Assembly: GCA_902362435.1 (NCBI GenBank)
Contig: CABIWW010000004.1
Coordinates: 110,134-174,133 of the forward strand
Direction: 5' to 3'
DNA: 64,000 nt
From: Eubacteriaceae bacterium
GTDB lineage: Bacteria; Bacillota; Clostridia; Peptostreptococcales; Anaerovoracaceae
The position numbers and the translations under genes are program-made. The notes under the pieces are model-generated. The model had not been told where the DNA came from and did not search any database. It worked only from the letters and a program-made list of their open reading frames with translations. Positions 26,879 through 35,990 of this stretch are shown one piece after another (position 1 is the stretch's first letter; every line of letters begins with the position of its first letter).

Positions 26879-28936
26879 CTATTCTTTGTAATCACACTCG
26901 CTGTTGGAGCATGCATATTTTGCATCTTTGCTTTTTTTCTCGACCAGCAGCTCGCCGCATTTAGGACATTTTCTGTCTATCGGCTTGTTCCAGTATGACT
27001 GCGTGCATTCCGGATAGCCGCTGCATCCGTAAAACACTCTGCCTTTTTTGCTTTTTCTTGCCACTATATCTTTGCCGCACTTCGGGCACTTGACATTTAT
27101 GGACTGTACGAGAGGCTTCGTGTTTTTACATTCCGGATAACCTGTGCATGCTGCAAAAACGCCGAACCGACCGTGCTTTACAGCCATAGGCTTGCCGCAT
27201 TTCTCACACATCTCACCCGTGAGCTCTTCTTCGAACTCCACCTTTTCGATCTGCTTGTCCGCGATATCCAGTTCTTCCTTGAGCGTACCGTAAAAGTCCT
27301 CTATGACGCTCTTCCACCGTACTCCCTTGGATTCTATATCATCAAGATTATCCTCCATCTGAGCTGTAAATCCTGCATCTACTATCTCCTTGAAGTACTG
27401 TTCCATCATATCAGTTACTATAAACCCTAGTTCTGTTGGAATCAATGATTTTTTTTCTTTCGAAATATACTTTCTGTCTATGAGAGTAGCAACGATAGGG
27501 GCATAGGTGCTCGGACGCCCGATATCCTTTTCTTCCAGGTCCTTCACCAGGCTGGCTTCTGTGAATCTTGCAGGAGGCTGCGTAAAATTCTGCACTCCTT
27601 CGACCTTTACAGCCTTGAGCACTTCGCCTTCATCCATATCAGGAAGCCATCTGTCCTCCTCATCATCCCTGGCATGAGAATAAACTTTAAGAAAACCGTC
27701 AAAAACAAGCTTCGATCCCACAGCCTTCAGGTCGTAATCACCATTCTCCACGATGACATTCAGAGCCTTGAACTTTGCAGGAGCCATCTGGCTGGCCACG
27801 AATCTGTTCCATATCAGACGATACAGGTTGTACTGATCCTTGCTCAGCGAATCTTTGATGCTTTCAGGATCGAGTTCTATATAACTCGGTCTTATCGCTT
27901 CGTGCGCATCCTGTACATCTTTTTTCTTGTTTTTATATACATTCCCGCCATAATACTGTTCGCCCATATTGCTGATGATATACTCTTTCGATGCAGCCCT
28001 GGCTTCATCGGATATCCTGACGGAATCTGTTCTTATATATGATACCAGACCGATGGTACCGCGTCCTTTTACTTCTACGCCTTCGTAAAGCTGCTGCGCG
28101 ATCATCATAGTCTTTTTTGTCGTGAAATTTATCTTGTTTGCAGCATCCTGCTGCATGCTGCTCGTAGTGAAAGGCGCTGCCGCCCTTCTCGATCTGTCTT
28201 TTTCTTCTATACTCTTTACGATATATCTGCCCTGTTCAAGCTGCGCCAGTATCTCATCGTTCTGCTCCCTGTTTTCTATCAGAAGCTTTTCACCTTTGTA
28301 CTCGATTAGCTTCGCGATAAAGTTTTTATCCTTTTCGAATTCTGCAGTAATGTTCCAGAATTCCTGCGGCTTGAATTTTTTTATCTCGTTTTCTCTGTCG
28401 CAGATTATCTTTAATGCAGCTGACTGTACTCTTCCGGCACTCAGCCCTCTGCGTATCTTTCTCCAGAGAAGCGGACTTATCTGATATCCCACAAGTCTGT
28501 CCAGCACTCTTCTGGCCTGCTGCGCATCGACGAGCTTGAGATCGATAGGCCTGGGACTTTTTATAGCTGTTTTTATGGCCTTTTCCGTTATCTCATTGAA
28601 AACTATCCTGCACGGCGAATCTATATCTATACCGAGCAGAAACGCCAGATGCCATGATATCGCTTCTCCCTCACGGTCCGGGTCGGTCGCGAGGTAGACT
28701 TTTGAAGCATTCTTCGCTTCTTTTTTAAGTTCTTTTATTATATCACCCTTGCCCCTTATCGATATATATCGGGGCTCGAAATCGTTGTCTATATCTATTC
28801 CAAGTTTACTCTTAGGAAGATCGCGCACATGTCCGACCGAAGCGATCACTTTATAGCGGCTTCCTAAAAACTTTCCTATGGTTTTAGCCTTCGATGGTGA
28901 TTCGACAATTACCAGTATTTTCTTTGCGGCAGCCAT
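26879..28936 (-). CDS. topA: DNA topoisomerase I
   Basis: Type IA topoisomerase relaxing negative supercoils. The 685 residues have a TOPRIM domain with VIVESPSKAKTIGKFLG (9-25) and DPDREGEAISWH near 110, and the active-site tyrosine in SYIRTDSVRIS near 300. Three C-terminal four-cysteine zinc fingers follow, starting at CEKCGKPM, CPKCGKDI and CPKCGELL. Length and fingers are standard for Firmicutes. A strong AAGGAGGAG site precedes the ATG. It lies between dprA and hslV. Confidence 0.98.
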   Translation of the reverse strand: MAAAKKILVIVESPSKAKTIGKFLGSRYKVIASVGHVRDLPKSKLGIDIDNDFEPRYISIRGKGDIIKELKKEAKNASKVYLATDPDREGEAISWHLAFLLGIDIDSPCRIVFNEITEKAIKTAIKSPRPIDLKLVDAQQARRVLDRLVGYQISPLLWRKIRRGLSAGRVQSAALKIICDRENEIKKFKPQEFWNITAEFEKDKNFIAKLIEYKGEKLLIENREQNDEILAQLEQGRYIVKSIEEKDRSRRAAAPFTTSSMQQDAANKINFTTKKTMMIAQQLYEGVEVKGRGTIGLVSYIRTDSVRISDEARAASKEYIISNMGEQYYGGNVYKNKKKDVQDAHEAIRPSYIELDPESIKDSLSKDQYNLYRLIWNRFVASQMAPAKFKALNVIVENGDYDLKAVGSKLVFDGFLKVYSHARDDEEDRWLPDMDEGEVLKAVKVEGVQNFTQPPARFTEASLVKDLEEKDIGRPSTYAPIVATLIDRKYISKEKKSLIPTELGFIVTDMMEQYFKEIVDAGFTAQMEDNLDDIESKGVRWKSVIEDFYGTLKEELDIADKQIEKVEFEEELTGEMCEKCGKPMAVKHGRFGVFAACTGYPECKNTKPLVQSINVKCPKCGKDIVARKSKKGRVFYGCSGYPECTQSYWNKPIDRKCPKCGELLVEKKSKDAKYACSNSECDYKE

Positions 28937-28994
28937 GAAGACTCCTCCTTTTTTTGTTAAATTTAGCTTCTAGTATTTGATTATATGTATATTT

Positions 28995-29864
28995 TTATGC
29001 TTTTGCAATAAAAACTTTACCCATATCTGAAAAAACAGCACCTTTCATCTCCATTACAGTCACTATACCTGCAACATACGACGGCGGTTTTTCCATGATC
29101 CTGCACAGCTCATCAGTGCTCAGCTCGCCGTGCTCACACAGAAGTCTGTATATCCTCAGCTCTGTTTCACTGAGTATCCGCTCAGCCTCTTCCCGTCCAA
29201 ACGCACCTGCACCCAGCATCTCAAGCAGATCACCTGTGCTCAGCACCGGCGTGGCACCTTCCCTGATGAGCTTATTGCTTCCTATATTATACTGGCTGTC
29301 TATATTTCCCGGCAAAGCGCACACCTCTCTGCCCTGCTCTGCTGCAAGCTCTGCAGTTATCAGGGCTCCGCTGTCATTTCTCGCCTGAACGATCAGCGTG
29401 AGTTCTGAAAGTCCGCTTATTATCCTGTTTCGCTGCGGGAAAAAATAACGCTGCGGTTCAGCATCAGGCGGATATTCAGAAATCACAAGCCCCTTTTGCT
29501 CGATTTCCTTTTTCAGTTTTCCGTTTTCCTTCGGATAACACACATTGACTCCGCATCCGAGCACCGCTATCGTATCTCCCCCGGCATCAAGAGCTCCACG
29601 GTGCGCGCACGTGTCTATCCCCCGTGCCATGCCGCTCACTACAGTAAAACCTGCGCGGGCGATATCTCCTGCAAATCTCACCGCCATATTCCTGCCATAC
29701 ACGGTAGTGTTCCGCGATCCCGCAACAGCTACACAACGCCGTTTGAGCAGAGATATATCACCGATACAGAACAGCTCTTTCGGACAGTTTTTTATCCCCC
29801 TGAGCATATCCGGATACTGTGCCATACTCGAAGTGATACGTTCTGCATTTATTTTTGTTTCCAT
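28995..29864 (-). CDS. dprA: DNA-processing protein DprA
   Basis: Loads RecA on incoming single-stranded DNA during natural transformation. The 289 residues consist of the extended Rossmann domain (VAGSRNTTVYG near 48, SGMARGIDTCAH near 80, FPQRNRIISGLS, QARNDSGALITAELA) and a C-terminal winged helix (about 230-289). The N-terminal SAM-like extension of some homologues is absent or very short. It sits upstream of topA and downstream of yifB, the usual Firmicutes context. Confidence 0.95.
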   Translation of the reverse strand: METKINAERITSSMAQYPDMLRGIKNCPKELFCIGDISLLKRRCVAVAGSRNTTVYGRNMAVRFAGDIARAGFTVVSGMARGIDTCAHRGALDAGGDTIAVLGCGVNVCYPKENGKLKKEIEQKGLVISEYPPDAEPQRYFFPQRNRIISGLSELTLIVQARNDSGALITAELAAEQGREVCALPGNIDSQYNIGSNKLIREGATPVLSTGDLLEMLGAGAFGREEAERILSETELRIYRLLCEHGELSTDELCRIMEKPPSYVAGIVTVMEMKGAVFSDMGKVFIAKA

Positions 29865-29911
29865 TATATAACCCTTTTCCTGACCCTTTATGATAAAATT
29901 TCTCTTTTATT

Positions 29912-31471
29912 TCACATCGCGCCGCGCGCTTCATTTTTATCCGAGATCCGGTACATCAGCGCTTCAGCTATATGACTCTCCCCGATATCATTTTCGCCAT
30001 CTATATCAGCTATCGTTCTCGCCACTTTCAGCACTCTGCCATAAGCACGCATGGATATCCCCATTCTGCCGTATGCCTCAGTCATAAGTTTCCGGGCCTT
30101 TTCATCCGGTGTACAGAATCGTGATATTCCCGCTTCATCAAGAGAGCCGTTGCTCTCATACATCGTTCCCTTATACCTGCATTTCTGTATCTCATAAGCC
30201 TGTGCGACTTTTTCTCTCATTTCTTCAGACGAGATACAGCTGCCGTCAGGCTGGCAGCTTTCCTGATCTGCACTTTTTCTAAGTTCTTCTTCCGGCACGG
30301 GCCGCATCTTTACATGCATATCTATACGATCCGAAAACGGCCCCGAAAGCTTGCGCATATAATTCTGTATCTGCCTCGGCGTGCACGTGCATATTTTCTT
30401 TTCATTCCACAGATTGCCGCATTTGCACGGATTCGCCGCTGCAACAAGCATGATCTCCGCCGGAAAGATGACTTCATCGAGGTTCCTGTGTATCCTCACC
30501 ATACCATCCTCGATCGGCTGACGCATGGCGTCGATCGCTCTGCTGTCAAACTCTCCAAGCTCGTCCAGAAACAGCACTCCTCTGTGTGCGAGAGAAAGCT
30601 CTCCCGGCCTCGGTCTTCTCCCTCCGCCTATCAGCGCTGCCGGCGATATCGTGTGATGCGGACTTCTGAACGGCCGCTGTTGTATTATCGGCATTCTTTC
30701 GCCCAGAAGGCCTGCAACACTGTATATCCCTGTGATCTCAAGCTTTTCTTCATATGTCAGCTCCGGCAGTATCGTAGGTATGCGCTTTGCAAGCATCGTC
30801 TTCCCGCAGCCCGGATCGCCAATCAGCAATACACCATGTCTGCCGGCCGCCCCGATCATGACAGCTCTTTTAGCAAGCTCCTGTCCTATCACCTGAGAAA
30901 AATCACCGTTCCATGTTCCTCCTGTCACCGTATGAACCGGTTCATATGCATGGATAGGCCTGTCCCCTGTTATGTGCTCGATCACCTGCCTGAGATCATC
31001 CGCAGGCAGTATGGTGACATCTTGCAGTATCGCGACCTCTTCAGCATTTTTTCGCGGCACCACTATATCCTTCACGCCAGCAGCTCTAAGGCTCATCGCC
31101 AGCGGGAGCGCACCGTTTACCCTGTTTATCCTGCCGTCCAGCGACAGTTCTCCCAGAAATGCTGTATCATTGATATCTGTTCCGGCCGGCACGATCCCTG
31201 ACGCTATTATCCCCACAGCTATCGGCAGGTCGAAATGACTGCCTTCCTTGGGTTTTCCCGCAGGCGCCAGATTCACAGTGACTCTTTCATTCGGAAAATC
31301 ATAGCCTGAATTCATTATCGCAGGCCTGATGCGCCGGCACGCTTCTTTTATCGTCGTGTCTGCCAGTCCGACCACCATGAAAACAGGCAGTCCCCGCCTT
31401 ATATCTGTCTCGACCGACACCACGCTGCCGGCAACACCCGCAAGCGTTGCTGTTTTTATTTTCGTAAGCAT
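29912..31471 (-). CDS. yifB: YifB/ComM-family AAA ATPase
   Basis: Mg-chelatase-like AAA+ ATPase. In some bacteria the homologue ComM is a helicase that promotes branch migration during transformation. The 519 residues have an N-terminal Lon-like domain (about 1-170), Walker A GDPGCGKTMLAKRIP near 216, Walker B GVLFLDELGEF, a four-cysteine loop (NPCKCGNL, KICTCTPR) and a C-terminal helical domain. GGAGGG 8 nt before the ATG supports the start. It is directly upstream of dprA, so a shared recombination role is likely. Confidence 0.94.
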   Translation of the reverse strand: MLTKIKTATLAGVAGSVVSVETDIRRGLPVFMVVGLADTTIKEACRRIRPAIMNSGYDFPNERVTVNLAPAGKPKEGSHFDLPIAVGIIASGIVPAGTDINDTAFLGELSLDGRINRVNGALPLAMSLRAAGVKDIVVPRKNAEEVAILQDVTILPADDLRQVIEHITGDRPIHAYEPVHTVTGGTWNGDFSQVIGQELAKRAVMIGAAGRHGVLLIGDPGCGKTMLAKRIPTILPELTYEEKLEITGIYSVAGLLGERMPIIQQRPFRSPHHTISPAALIGGGRRPRPGELSLAHRGVLFLDELGEFDSRAIDAMRQPIEDGMVRIHRNLDEVIFPAEIMLVAAANPCKCGNLWNEKKICTCTPRQIQNYMRKLSGPFSDRIDMHVKMRPVPEEELRKSADQESCQPDGSCISSEEMREKVAQAYEIQKCRYKGTMYESNGSLDEAGISRFCTPDEKARKLMTEAYGRMGISMRAYGRVLKVARTIADIDGENDIGESHIAEALMYRISDKNEARGAM

Positions 31472-31505
31472 CTCTCATCCCTCCATATATTCCTGCTCTC
31501 CACTG

Positions 31506-31844
31506 TCAGAAGCTGTCTATGATGTGTTCCATCACTATCTCTATCACGTCAAAATGCATCCGTCTGAATACGCACTGCCTCTTACAGACATCCCTCAGAT
31601 AGCAGATCGCCGCATCCCTTATATGCCGCTGCTTTCGGTGATCTACAGCTTCACACGGTCTGCCGTAGATACTGTTTTTCCGTGTCTTGACTTCGACGAA
31701 GCTTATCTCCGCATCCTTTACAGCTATTATATCTATCTCGCCGCAGCTGCATTTATAGTTGCGGTCCAGTATCTCATACCCCTGCGCTTCCAGCAGCATT
31801 ACCGCGGCATCCTCTCCGACCCTGCCGAATCGTATATTGTTCAA
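31506..31844 (-). CDS. YraN family (UPF0102) endonuclease-fold protein
   Basis: Small restriction-endonuclease-fold protein of unknown biological role. The 112 residues carry NIRFGRVGEDAAVMLLEAQGY-like start (shortened here), the nuclease core CSCGEIDIIAVKD and FVEVKTRK, and a C-terminal helix. The only sensible start is TTG at 31844 with AAGGCGA upstream. It lies 34 nt upstream of yifB in the same direction; yraN-comM pairs are frequent in Firmicutes. Confidence 0.9.
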   Translation of the reverse strand: MNNIRFGRVGEDAAVMLLEAQGYEILDRNYKCSCGEIDIIAVKDAEISFVEVKTRKNSIYGRPCEAVDHRKQRHIRDAAICYLRDVCKRQCVFRRMHFDVIEIVMEHIIDSF

Positions 31845-31876
31845 CGCATCGCCTTCTTTCTGTTTCGTTTTACATT

Positions 31877-31906
31877 ATTTTACATTTTAATATTAATATG
31901 TAAAAT
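31877..31906. other. AT-rich inverted repeat upstream of yraN
   Basis: A 9-bp inverted repeat (31877-31885 with 31898-31906) flanks 12 AT nucleotides, and a partial direct repeat of the left arm precedes it. It may be a promoter or operator region for the yraN-yifB-dprA run. No good -35/-10 pair was identified. Confidence 0.3.
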
Positions 31907-31995
31907 AATTCATGTCAAGTAATTTTTTGCCATATTCTGCGAATCTGCATTTCTTTTACATATCCTGTTATCATCCTGCTGCTCTTTCCTGCGTA

Positions 31996-32031
31996 TCAAA
32001 AAAGCCCCCTGACTTCTACAAGCCAGAGAGC
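31996..32031 (-). terminator. Terminator of the HAD phosphatase gene
   Basis: A stem of about 11 bp with several G·U pairs is followed by six Ts on the minus strand, just after the HAD gene stop. The wobble pairs fit minus-strand RNA. Confidence 0.8.
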
Positions 32032-32045
32032 ATTTCTAAAAAATC

Positions 32046-32879
32046 CTATATCGTATTTTCATTCAGCACAAAATGCCTTACAGCATCTGCGACACCGTGA
32101 CGATAATTTTCCGGCGCTATATAGCATGCGACTGCCTTTACCTCGTCCTTTGCATTACCGACTGCCACAGGAGTGCCCGAAGCTTTGAGCATAGCTATAT
32201 CGTTGGGACTGTCACCGACTGCCATCATTTCCGCGGTGCTTATCCCGAGGATCCCGCACATGCAGCGCAGCGCCTCCGCCTTGCTGGTCGTCGCTCCGCC
32301 GATCTCGAGATTATGATCAAAGGAGCTAGTTATCGTCGCTTCCGGTATCTCCAGCATTTTCTCACGCATCGCGGGCTTTTCGGAAATATCCTCGAAGTTC
32401 ACATTGATGTTCTCGATGTGATCTCTGTGATCCAGAATGAACTGATAGATATCATCGACCGGATTTCTCGTTTCCAGTATATATTTGACGCTCCTGTAAC
32501 TGCGTCCCGAAGCCTTGACCATCTCAAAATATGCTCTGTCTATATAAGCGATGCCGTCGACGAAGCATTCTATCACATAATCGTGCTGCCTGAGAAGCTC
32601 GACTGACTTTTCTGCCGTCACTCTCGCCATGCAGTTCTCATAGATGTTTCTGCCAGTTTTCAGATCAGTTATCCTGGCGCCGTTTGACGTGAGAACATAC
32701 CTTATCGAATCTATATCAAAAACATCCTTCGGAAGCGCCGAGTAAGGTCTTCCTGTCGCGATAACGACGTTCACCCCACGCTCTGCAGCCTGTTCCAGAG
32801 CCGTTCTGTTTTCCTCGCTTATGACCCCCTCTTTATTGAGAGTAGTTCCATCGAGATCAAGTGCTATAAGCTTTACCAT
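32046..32879 (-). CDS. HAD-superfamily sugar-phosphatase, Cof type
   Basis: Cytoplasmic phosphatase of the Cof/YidA subfamily, probably acting on sugar phosphates or similar; the substrate is unknown. About 277 residues: nucleophile motif LIALDLDGTTL (Asp pair at 9/11 of the start region), ATGRPYSAL (motif II), a C2B cap in the middle, and C-terminal MAVGDSPNDIAMLKASG with the metal-binding aspartates. The ATG at 32879 is preferred because GGGGTGA lies 6 nt upstream and family members begin here; a GTG seven codons earlier is possible. It is a single-gene unit with its own terminator. Confidence 0.92.
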   Translation of the reverse strand: MVKLIALDLDGTTLNKEGVISEENRTALEQAAERGVNVVIATGRPYSALPKDVFDIDSIRYVLTSNGARITDLKTGRNIYENCMARVTAEKSVELLRQHDYVIECFVDGIAYIDRAYFEMVKASGRSYRSVKYILETRNPVDDIYQFILDHRDHIENINVNFEDISEKPAMREKMLEIPEATITSSFDHNLEIGGATTSKAEALRCMCGILGISTAEMMAVGDSPNDIAMLKASGTPVAVGNAKDEVKAVACYIAPENYRHGVADAVRHFVLNENTI

Positions 32880-32949
32880 ATCTTTGTCACCCCATTTCAC
32901 TGTTTCCTGTAATATTCTAATCTATTTGAGCTCTTCTTGCAATTAGATG

Positions 32950-32977
32950 TTGAAATTACAGCGATTAGTGGTAGAAT
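32950..32977 (+). promoter_or_regulatory. Promoter of the trkA operon
   Basis: TTGAAA (32950-32955), a 16-nt spacer and TAGAAT (32972-32977) on the plus strand, the best sigma-A-like match in the 240-nt gap between the HAD gene and trkA. It predicts a leader of about 134 nt. Confidence 0.55.
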
Positions 32978-32983
32978 TATTAT

Positions 32984-33117
32984 GTATGTAAATAATATAT
33001 CCATAGGCAGCTCTGCTTTTACAGATGTACCTAAGCACCGGAATCAAAACAGTATGTGTGGTGCAGGACCACTGTATACAGTATGTTCCTAAATATGGAT
33101 ACAAATAAGGAGATTTT
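32984..33117 (+). promoter_or_regulatory. Candidate structured 5' leader of trkA
   Basis: An 8-bp closing helix pairs 32998-33005 with 33094-33101 and encloses about 90 nt. Inside are a 5-bp helix (33035-33039 with 33060-33064), a small hairpin around 33056-33070 that competes with it, and a perfect 12-bp palindrome at 33071-33082. The 3' strand of the closing helix ends about 5 nt before the AAGGAG ribosome site, a position suited to control of translation. It does not match the c-di-AMP (ydaO) consensus I know. Function unproven. Confidence 0.45.
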
Positions 33118-34488
33118 ATGAAAATAGTTATAGTCGGCGCCGGCAAACTTGGAGTCAATGTTGCAAAGGCTCTGCTGGGCGGCGACCATTCAGTTACGAT
33201 CATAGACTCTGAGGATTCAGTTCTTCAGAAGATCAGTTCACAGATGGACGTCATGACCATCAACGGAAACGCCAAAGAAATCAAATTACTGAAACAGCTC
33301 CATATCGATTCGTATGACTTCCTCATCGCGGTAACAGGCGACGATGAAGCCAATCTTGTGATTGCCTCGTTTGCCAAAAAACTCGGATGCAGCAAGGTAG
33401 TTGCCAGAATACGCGATCCGGAGCATATGCAGCAGATCAATTTTATAAAAGAAGCACTCGATATAGATCATCTGGTAAACCCTGACCAGGGTATCACTGT
33501 TGAGATCTACAAATATCTTGCAGAGAAATATACACTCAGCAACGGTATCTTTTCATCCGGAAAAGTGTCGCTTGTGGAATTTTCAGTGCACCGCATGCCT
33601 AAACTGATCGGCAAGTCCATGAAAGATATCACCAAGATACTCCCTGACATGCTGGTCGTTGCGATTTCAAAAAATGGAAAAGTCATAATCCCTCACGGAA
33701 AAGAAGTCATCGAACCCGAGGATTTCGTATATGTCATCGGTGAAAAAGGCCCTATCCTGGCTCTCAATTCGAAAGTCCACGAGCGCGGCAAATATACAGA
33801 CCTGCAGAAGGTCATGATAATAGGCGGCGGTAAAACAGGATTCTACCTCGCGGAGATGCTCTCCGAATTCGGTGCTGCAGTAAAAATAATCGAAGCTAAG
33901 AAAGAAAGGTGCCACTATCTGTCTGCTCACCTCGAAGACGTCATGATACTTCACGGTGACGCGACCGATCTGACACTTTTAGAAGAAGAAAATCTCGACA
34001 TGATGGACGCAGTCGTGACCGCTACCGGATTCGACGAGGATAACCTGCTGCTCGCGCTCACAGCTAAGCAGCACGGTGTGGATGACGTTATCGCAAAGGT
34101 CAGCAGGACAAGCTATGCGGAAATAATATCACGCATGGGCATAGATATGGCTCTCAACCCGCTGGACATAACGACAAGCAATATCCTGCATTTCGTACAG
34201 GGTTCAAAGAAGATACTGTCCTCACAGCTTATCGAAGGACAGGCTGAGCTTATGGAGATCATCGCCACTCCGCACATGAACATACTGGATACTCCTATAT
34301 CGGAGCTGGATCTTCATGACGGCATCATCATCGCCGCTATACACAGAGGCAGTGAAGTGATCATACCTAACGGCGATACGGAAATTCACGAAGATGACAG
34401 GATAATCCTCCTAAGCCTTCTGAGAGACAGAGTCATAACTGAAAGTCTGCTCAAAGACACAGGCAAGCTGGGATTCTTCAGACGATAA
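33118..34488 (+). CDS. trkA: Trk potassium-uptake regulatory subunit TrkA
   Basis: Cytoplasmic nucleotide-binding subunit that gates TrkH. The 456 residues form two tandem RCK units. The first is a Rossmann domain at about 1-130 (VIVGAGKLGVNVA, acidic VTIID end) followed by an RCK_C domain (about 140-220). The second is a Rossmann domain at about 230-345 (MIIGGGKTGFYLAE) plus RCK_C (about 365-450). AAGGAG with 5 nt spacing precedes the ATG. It is followed by two trkH genes, so one regulator may serve two channels. Confidence 0.96.
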   Translation: MKIVIVGAGKLGVNVAKALLGGDHSVTIIDSEDSVLQKISSQMDVMTINGNAKEIKLLKQLHIDSYDFLIAVTGDDEANLVIASFAKKLGCSKVVARIRDPEHMQQINFIKEALDIDHLVNPDQGITVEIYKYLAEKYTLSNGIFSSGKVSLVEFSVHRMPKLIGKSMKDITKILPDMLVVAISKNGKVIIPHGKEVIEPEDFVYVIGEKGPILALNSKVHERGKYTDLQKVMIIGGGKTGFYLAEMLSEFGAAVKIIEAKKERCHYLSAHLEDVMILHGDATDLTLLEEENLDMMDAVVTATGFDEDNLLLALTAKQHGVDDVIAKVSRTSYAEIISRMGIDMALNPLDITTSNILHFVQGSKKILSSQLIEGQAELMEIIATPHMNILDTPISELDLHDGIIIAAIHRGSEVIIPNGDTEIHEDDRIILLSLLRDRVITESLLKDTGKLGFFRR

Positions 34489-34503
34489 GAGACGGGTGGT
34501 TTT

Positions 34504-35967
34504 ATGAATTTAAATTTAAGTTCAGTATTCAGGATAATAGGCATAGCGATGGCTGTTATCAGTCTTTCTATGCTTCCGTCGGTCATCGTCTCATTTATAT
34601 ACGACGATTCATCGATATATATACCGTTTCTTATGACTATGCTCATCGCCGGCGCCATCGGTATCCTGCTGATGAAACTCTGTCAGTACAGGATGCAGCA
34701 TCTCAAAGTAAGAGACGGTTTTCTGATAGTCACATTATGCTGGCTGATATCAGCGATACTCGGCGCAGTGCCGTTCGTCATCACAGACAGCATCCCGCAC
34801 TTTGCAGATGCATTCTTCGAGTCGTGTTCAGGTTTTTCTACAACAGGCTCCACAGTGCTGGCTGAACCGGAACTGCTGCCGAAAGGTATACTTTTCTGGC
34901 GTTCTTTCACGCACTGGATCGGTGGCATGGGTATCCTGATCTTCGCGATCGCACTGATGCCTTCGCTCGGTATCAGTGGTCAGAATATCGCAGTATCTGA
35001 GGCTCCGGGTCCTTCGCTCGACAAGGTGACACCCAAGATGTCTGACACTGCAAAAACGCTCTACATCATCTATCTTTTATTTACGATAATAGAAACGATC
35101 ATGCTCATGCTCGGCGGCATGAGTCTTTATGATTCGCTTATAACATCGTTCGGCTCAGTAGGTACCGGCGGACTTTCGAACTACTCCGACAGCATAGGAC
35201 ACTTTGACAGCACCTATATCAGGATGGTGATCACCGCATTCATGTTCCTGTGCGGAGTCAACTTCAATCTCTATTTTCTGTCGCTGAAGCACGGTCTTAA
35301 GACCTTTACGCGCGATTCTGAGTTCAAGCTGTATGTATTCGTATTCGCAGCTGCGTCATTATTTATCTTCGCCGCACTGCTCATCAGCGGGCAGTATGAT
35401 GAAGTGCTGCCGGCCTTCAGCGATTCGGTGTTCCAGGTATCTTCGATACTGACGACTACCGGGTTCATCACTGCAGATTACGAGACCTGGCCGATAGTAT
35501 GTCAGATGGTGCTGCTGATGCTGATGTTCATAGGCGGCTGTTCATCGTCCACCGGCGGCGGTATCAAAGTCGTGAGGATACTCGTGCTGCTAAAACTCAT
35601 ACGCCGCGGCATATCGACGAGACTGCATCCGAACATCGTAGAATCTGTCAAGCTCAACGGGAAAAACATGCCGGGCGACGCCGTTTCTGCGATCGTAAAT
35701 CATTTTTTCCTTTGTCTTGCGATGGTGTTTGCAGGTGCGTTCATAGTTTCATTTGAAAACGCAGACATGATGACGTGTTTTTCCTCAGTCATCACATGCA
35801 TGGGGAATATCGGCCCGGGATTCGGTGCTGTAGGTCCGGTCGACAACTTCGGCGGACTTTCCGTACTTTCAAAATACCTTCTGTCGATATACATGCTTGC
35901 CGGAAGACTTGAGCTTTACACAATGTTCATCATACTGACTCCTAGATTCTGGAATCCTGATCGCTGA
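34504..35967 (+). CDS. trkH: Trk potassium-uptake channel subunit TrkH (first copy)
   Basis: Membrane K+-translocating subunit of 487 residues with about 10-12 hydrophobic helices and four pore loops. The pore loops have the filter segments FSTTGSTV (near 117), SVGTGGLS (near 221), LTTTGFIT (near 320) and GNIGPGFG (near 437), each with the expected Gly. It begins 15 nt after trkA with a GGGTGG site and precedes a second trkH by 23 nt. Confidence 0.95.
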   Translation: MNLNLSSVFRIIGIAMAVISLSMLPSVIVSFIYDDSSIYIPFLMTMLIAGAIGILLMKLCQYRMQHLKVRDGFLIVTLCWLISAILGAVPFVITDSIPHFADAFFESCSGFSTTGSTVLAEPELLPKGILFWRSFTHWIGGMGILIFAIALMPSLGISGQNIAVSEAPGPSLDKVTPKMSDTAKTLYIIYLLFTIIETIMLMLGGMSLYDSLITSFGSVGTGGLSNYSDSIGHFDSTYIRMVITAFMFLCGVNFNLYFLSLKHGLKTFTRDSEFKLYVFVFAAASLFIFAALLISGQYDEVLPAFSDSVFQVSSILTTTGFITADYETWPIVCQMVLLMLMFIGGCSSSTGGGIKVVRILVLLKLIRRGISTRLHPNIVESVKLNGKNMPGDAVSAIVNHFFLCLAMVFAGAFIVSFENADMMTCFSSVITCMGNIGPGFGAVGPVDNFGGLSVLSKYLLSIYMLAGRLELYTMFIILTPRFWNPDR

Positions 35968-35990
35968 TAACGACTGACTGGAGAACTCAA

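Noticed and set aside
32984..33117. c-di-AMP (ydaO/yuaA) riboswitch before trkA
   Set aside because: Expected from gene context, but the conserved ydaO sequence blocks known to me are not present. Reported only as an unassigned structured leader.
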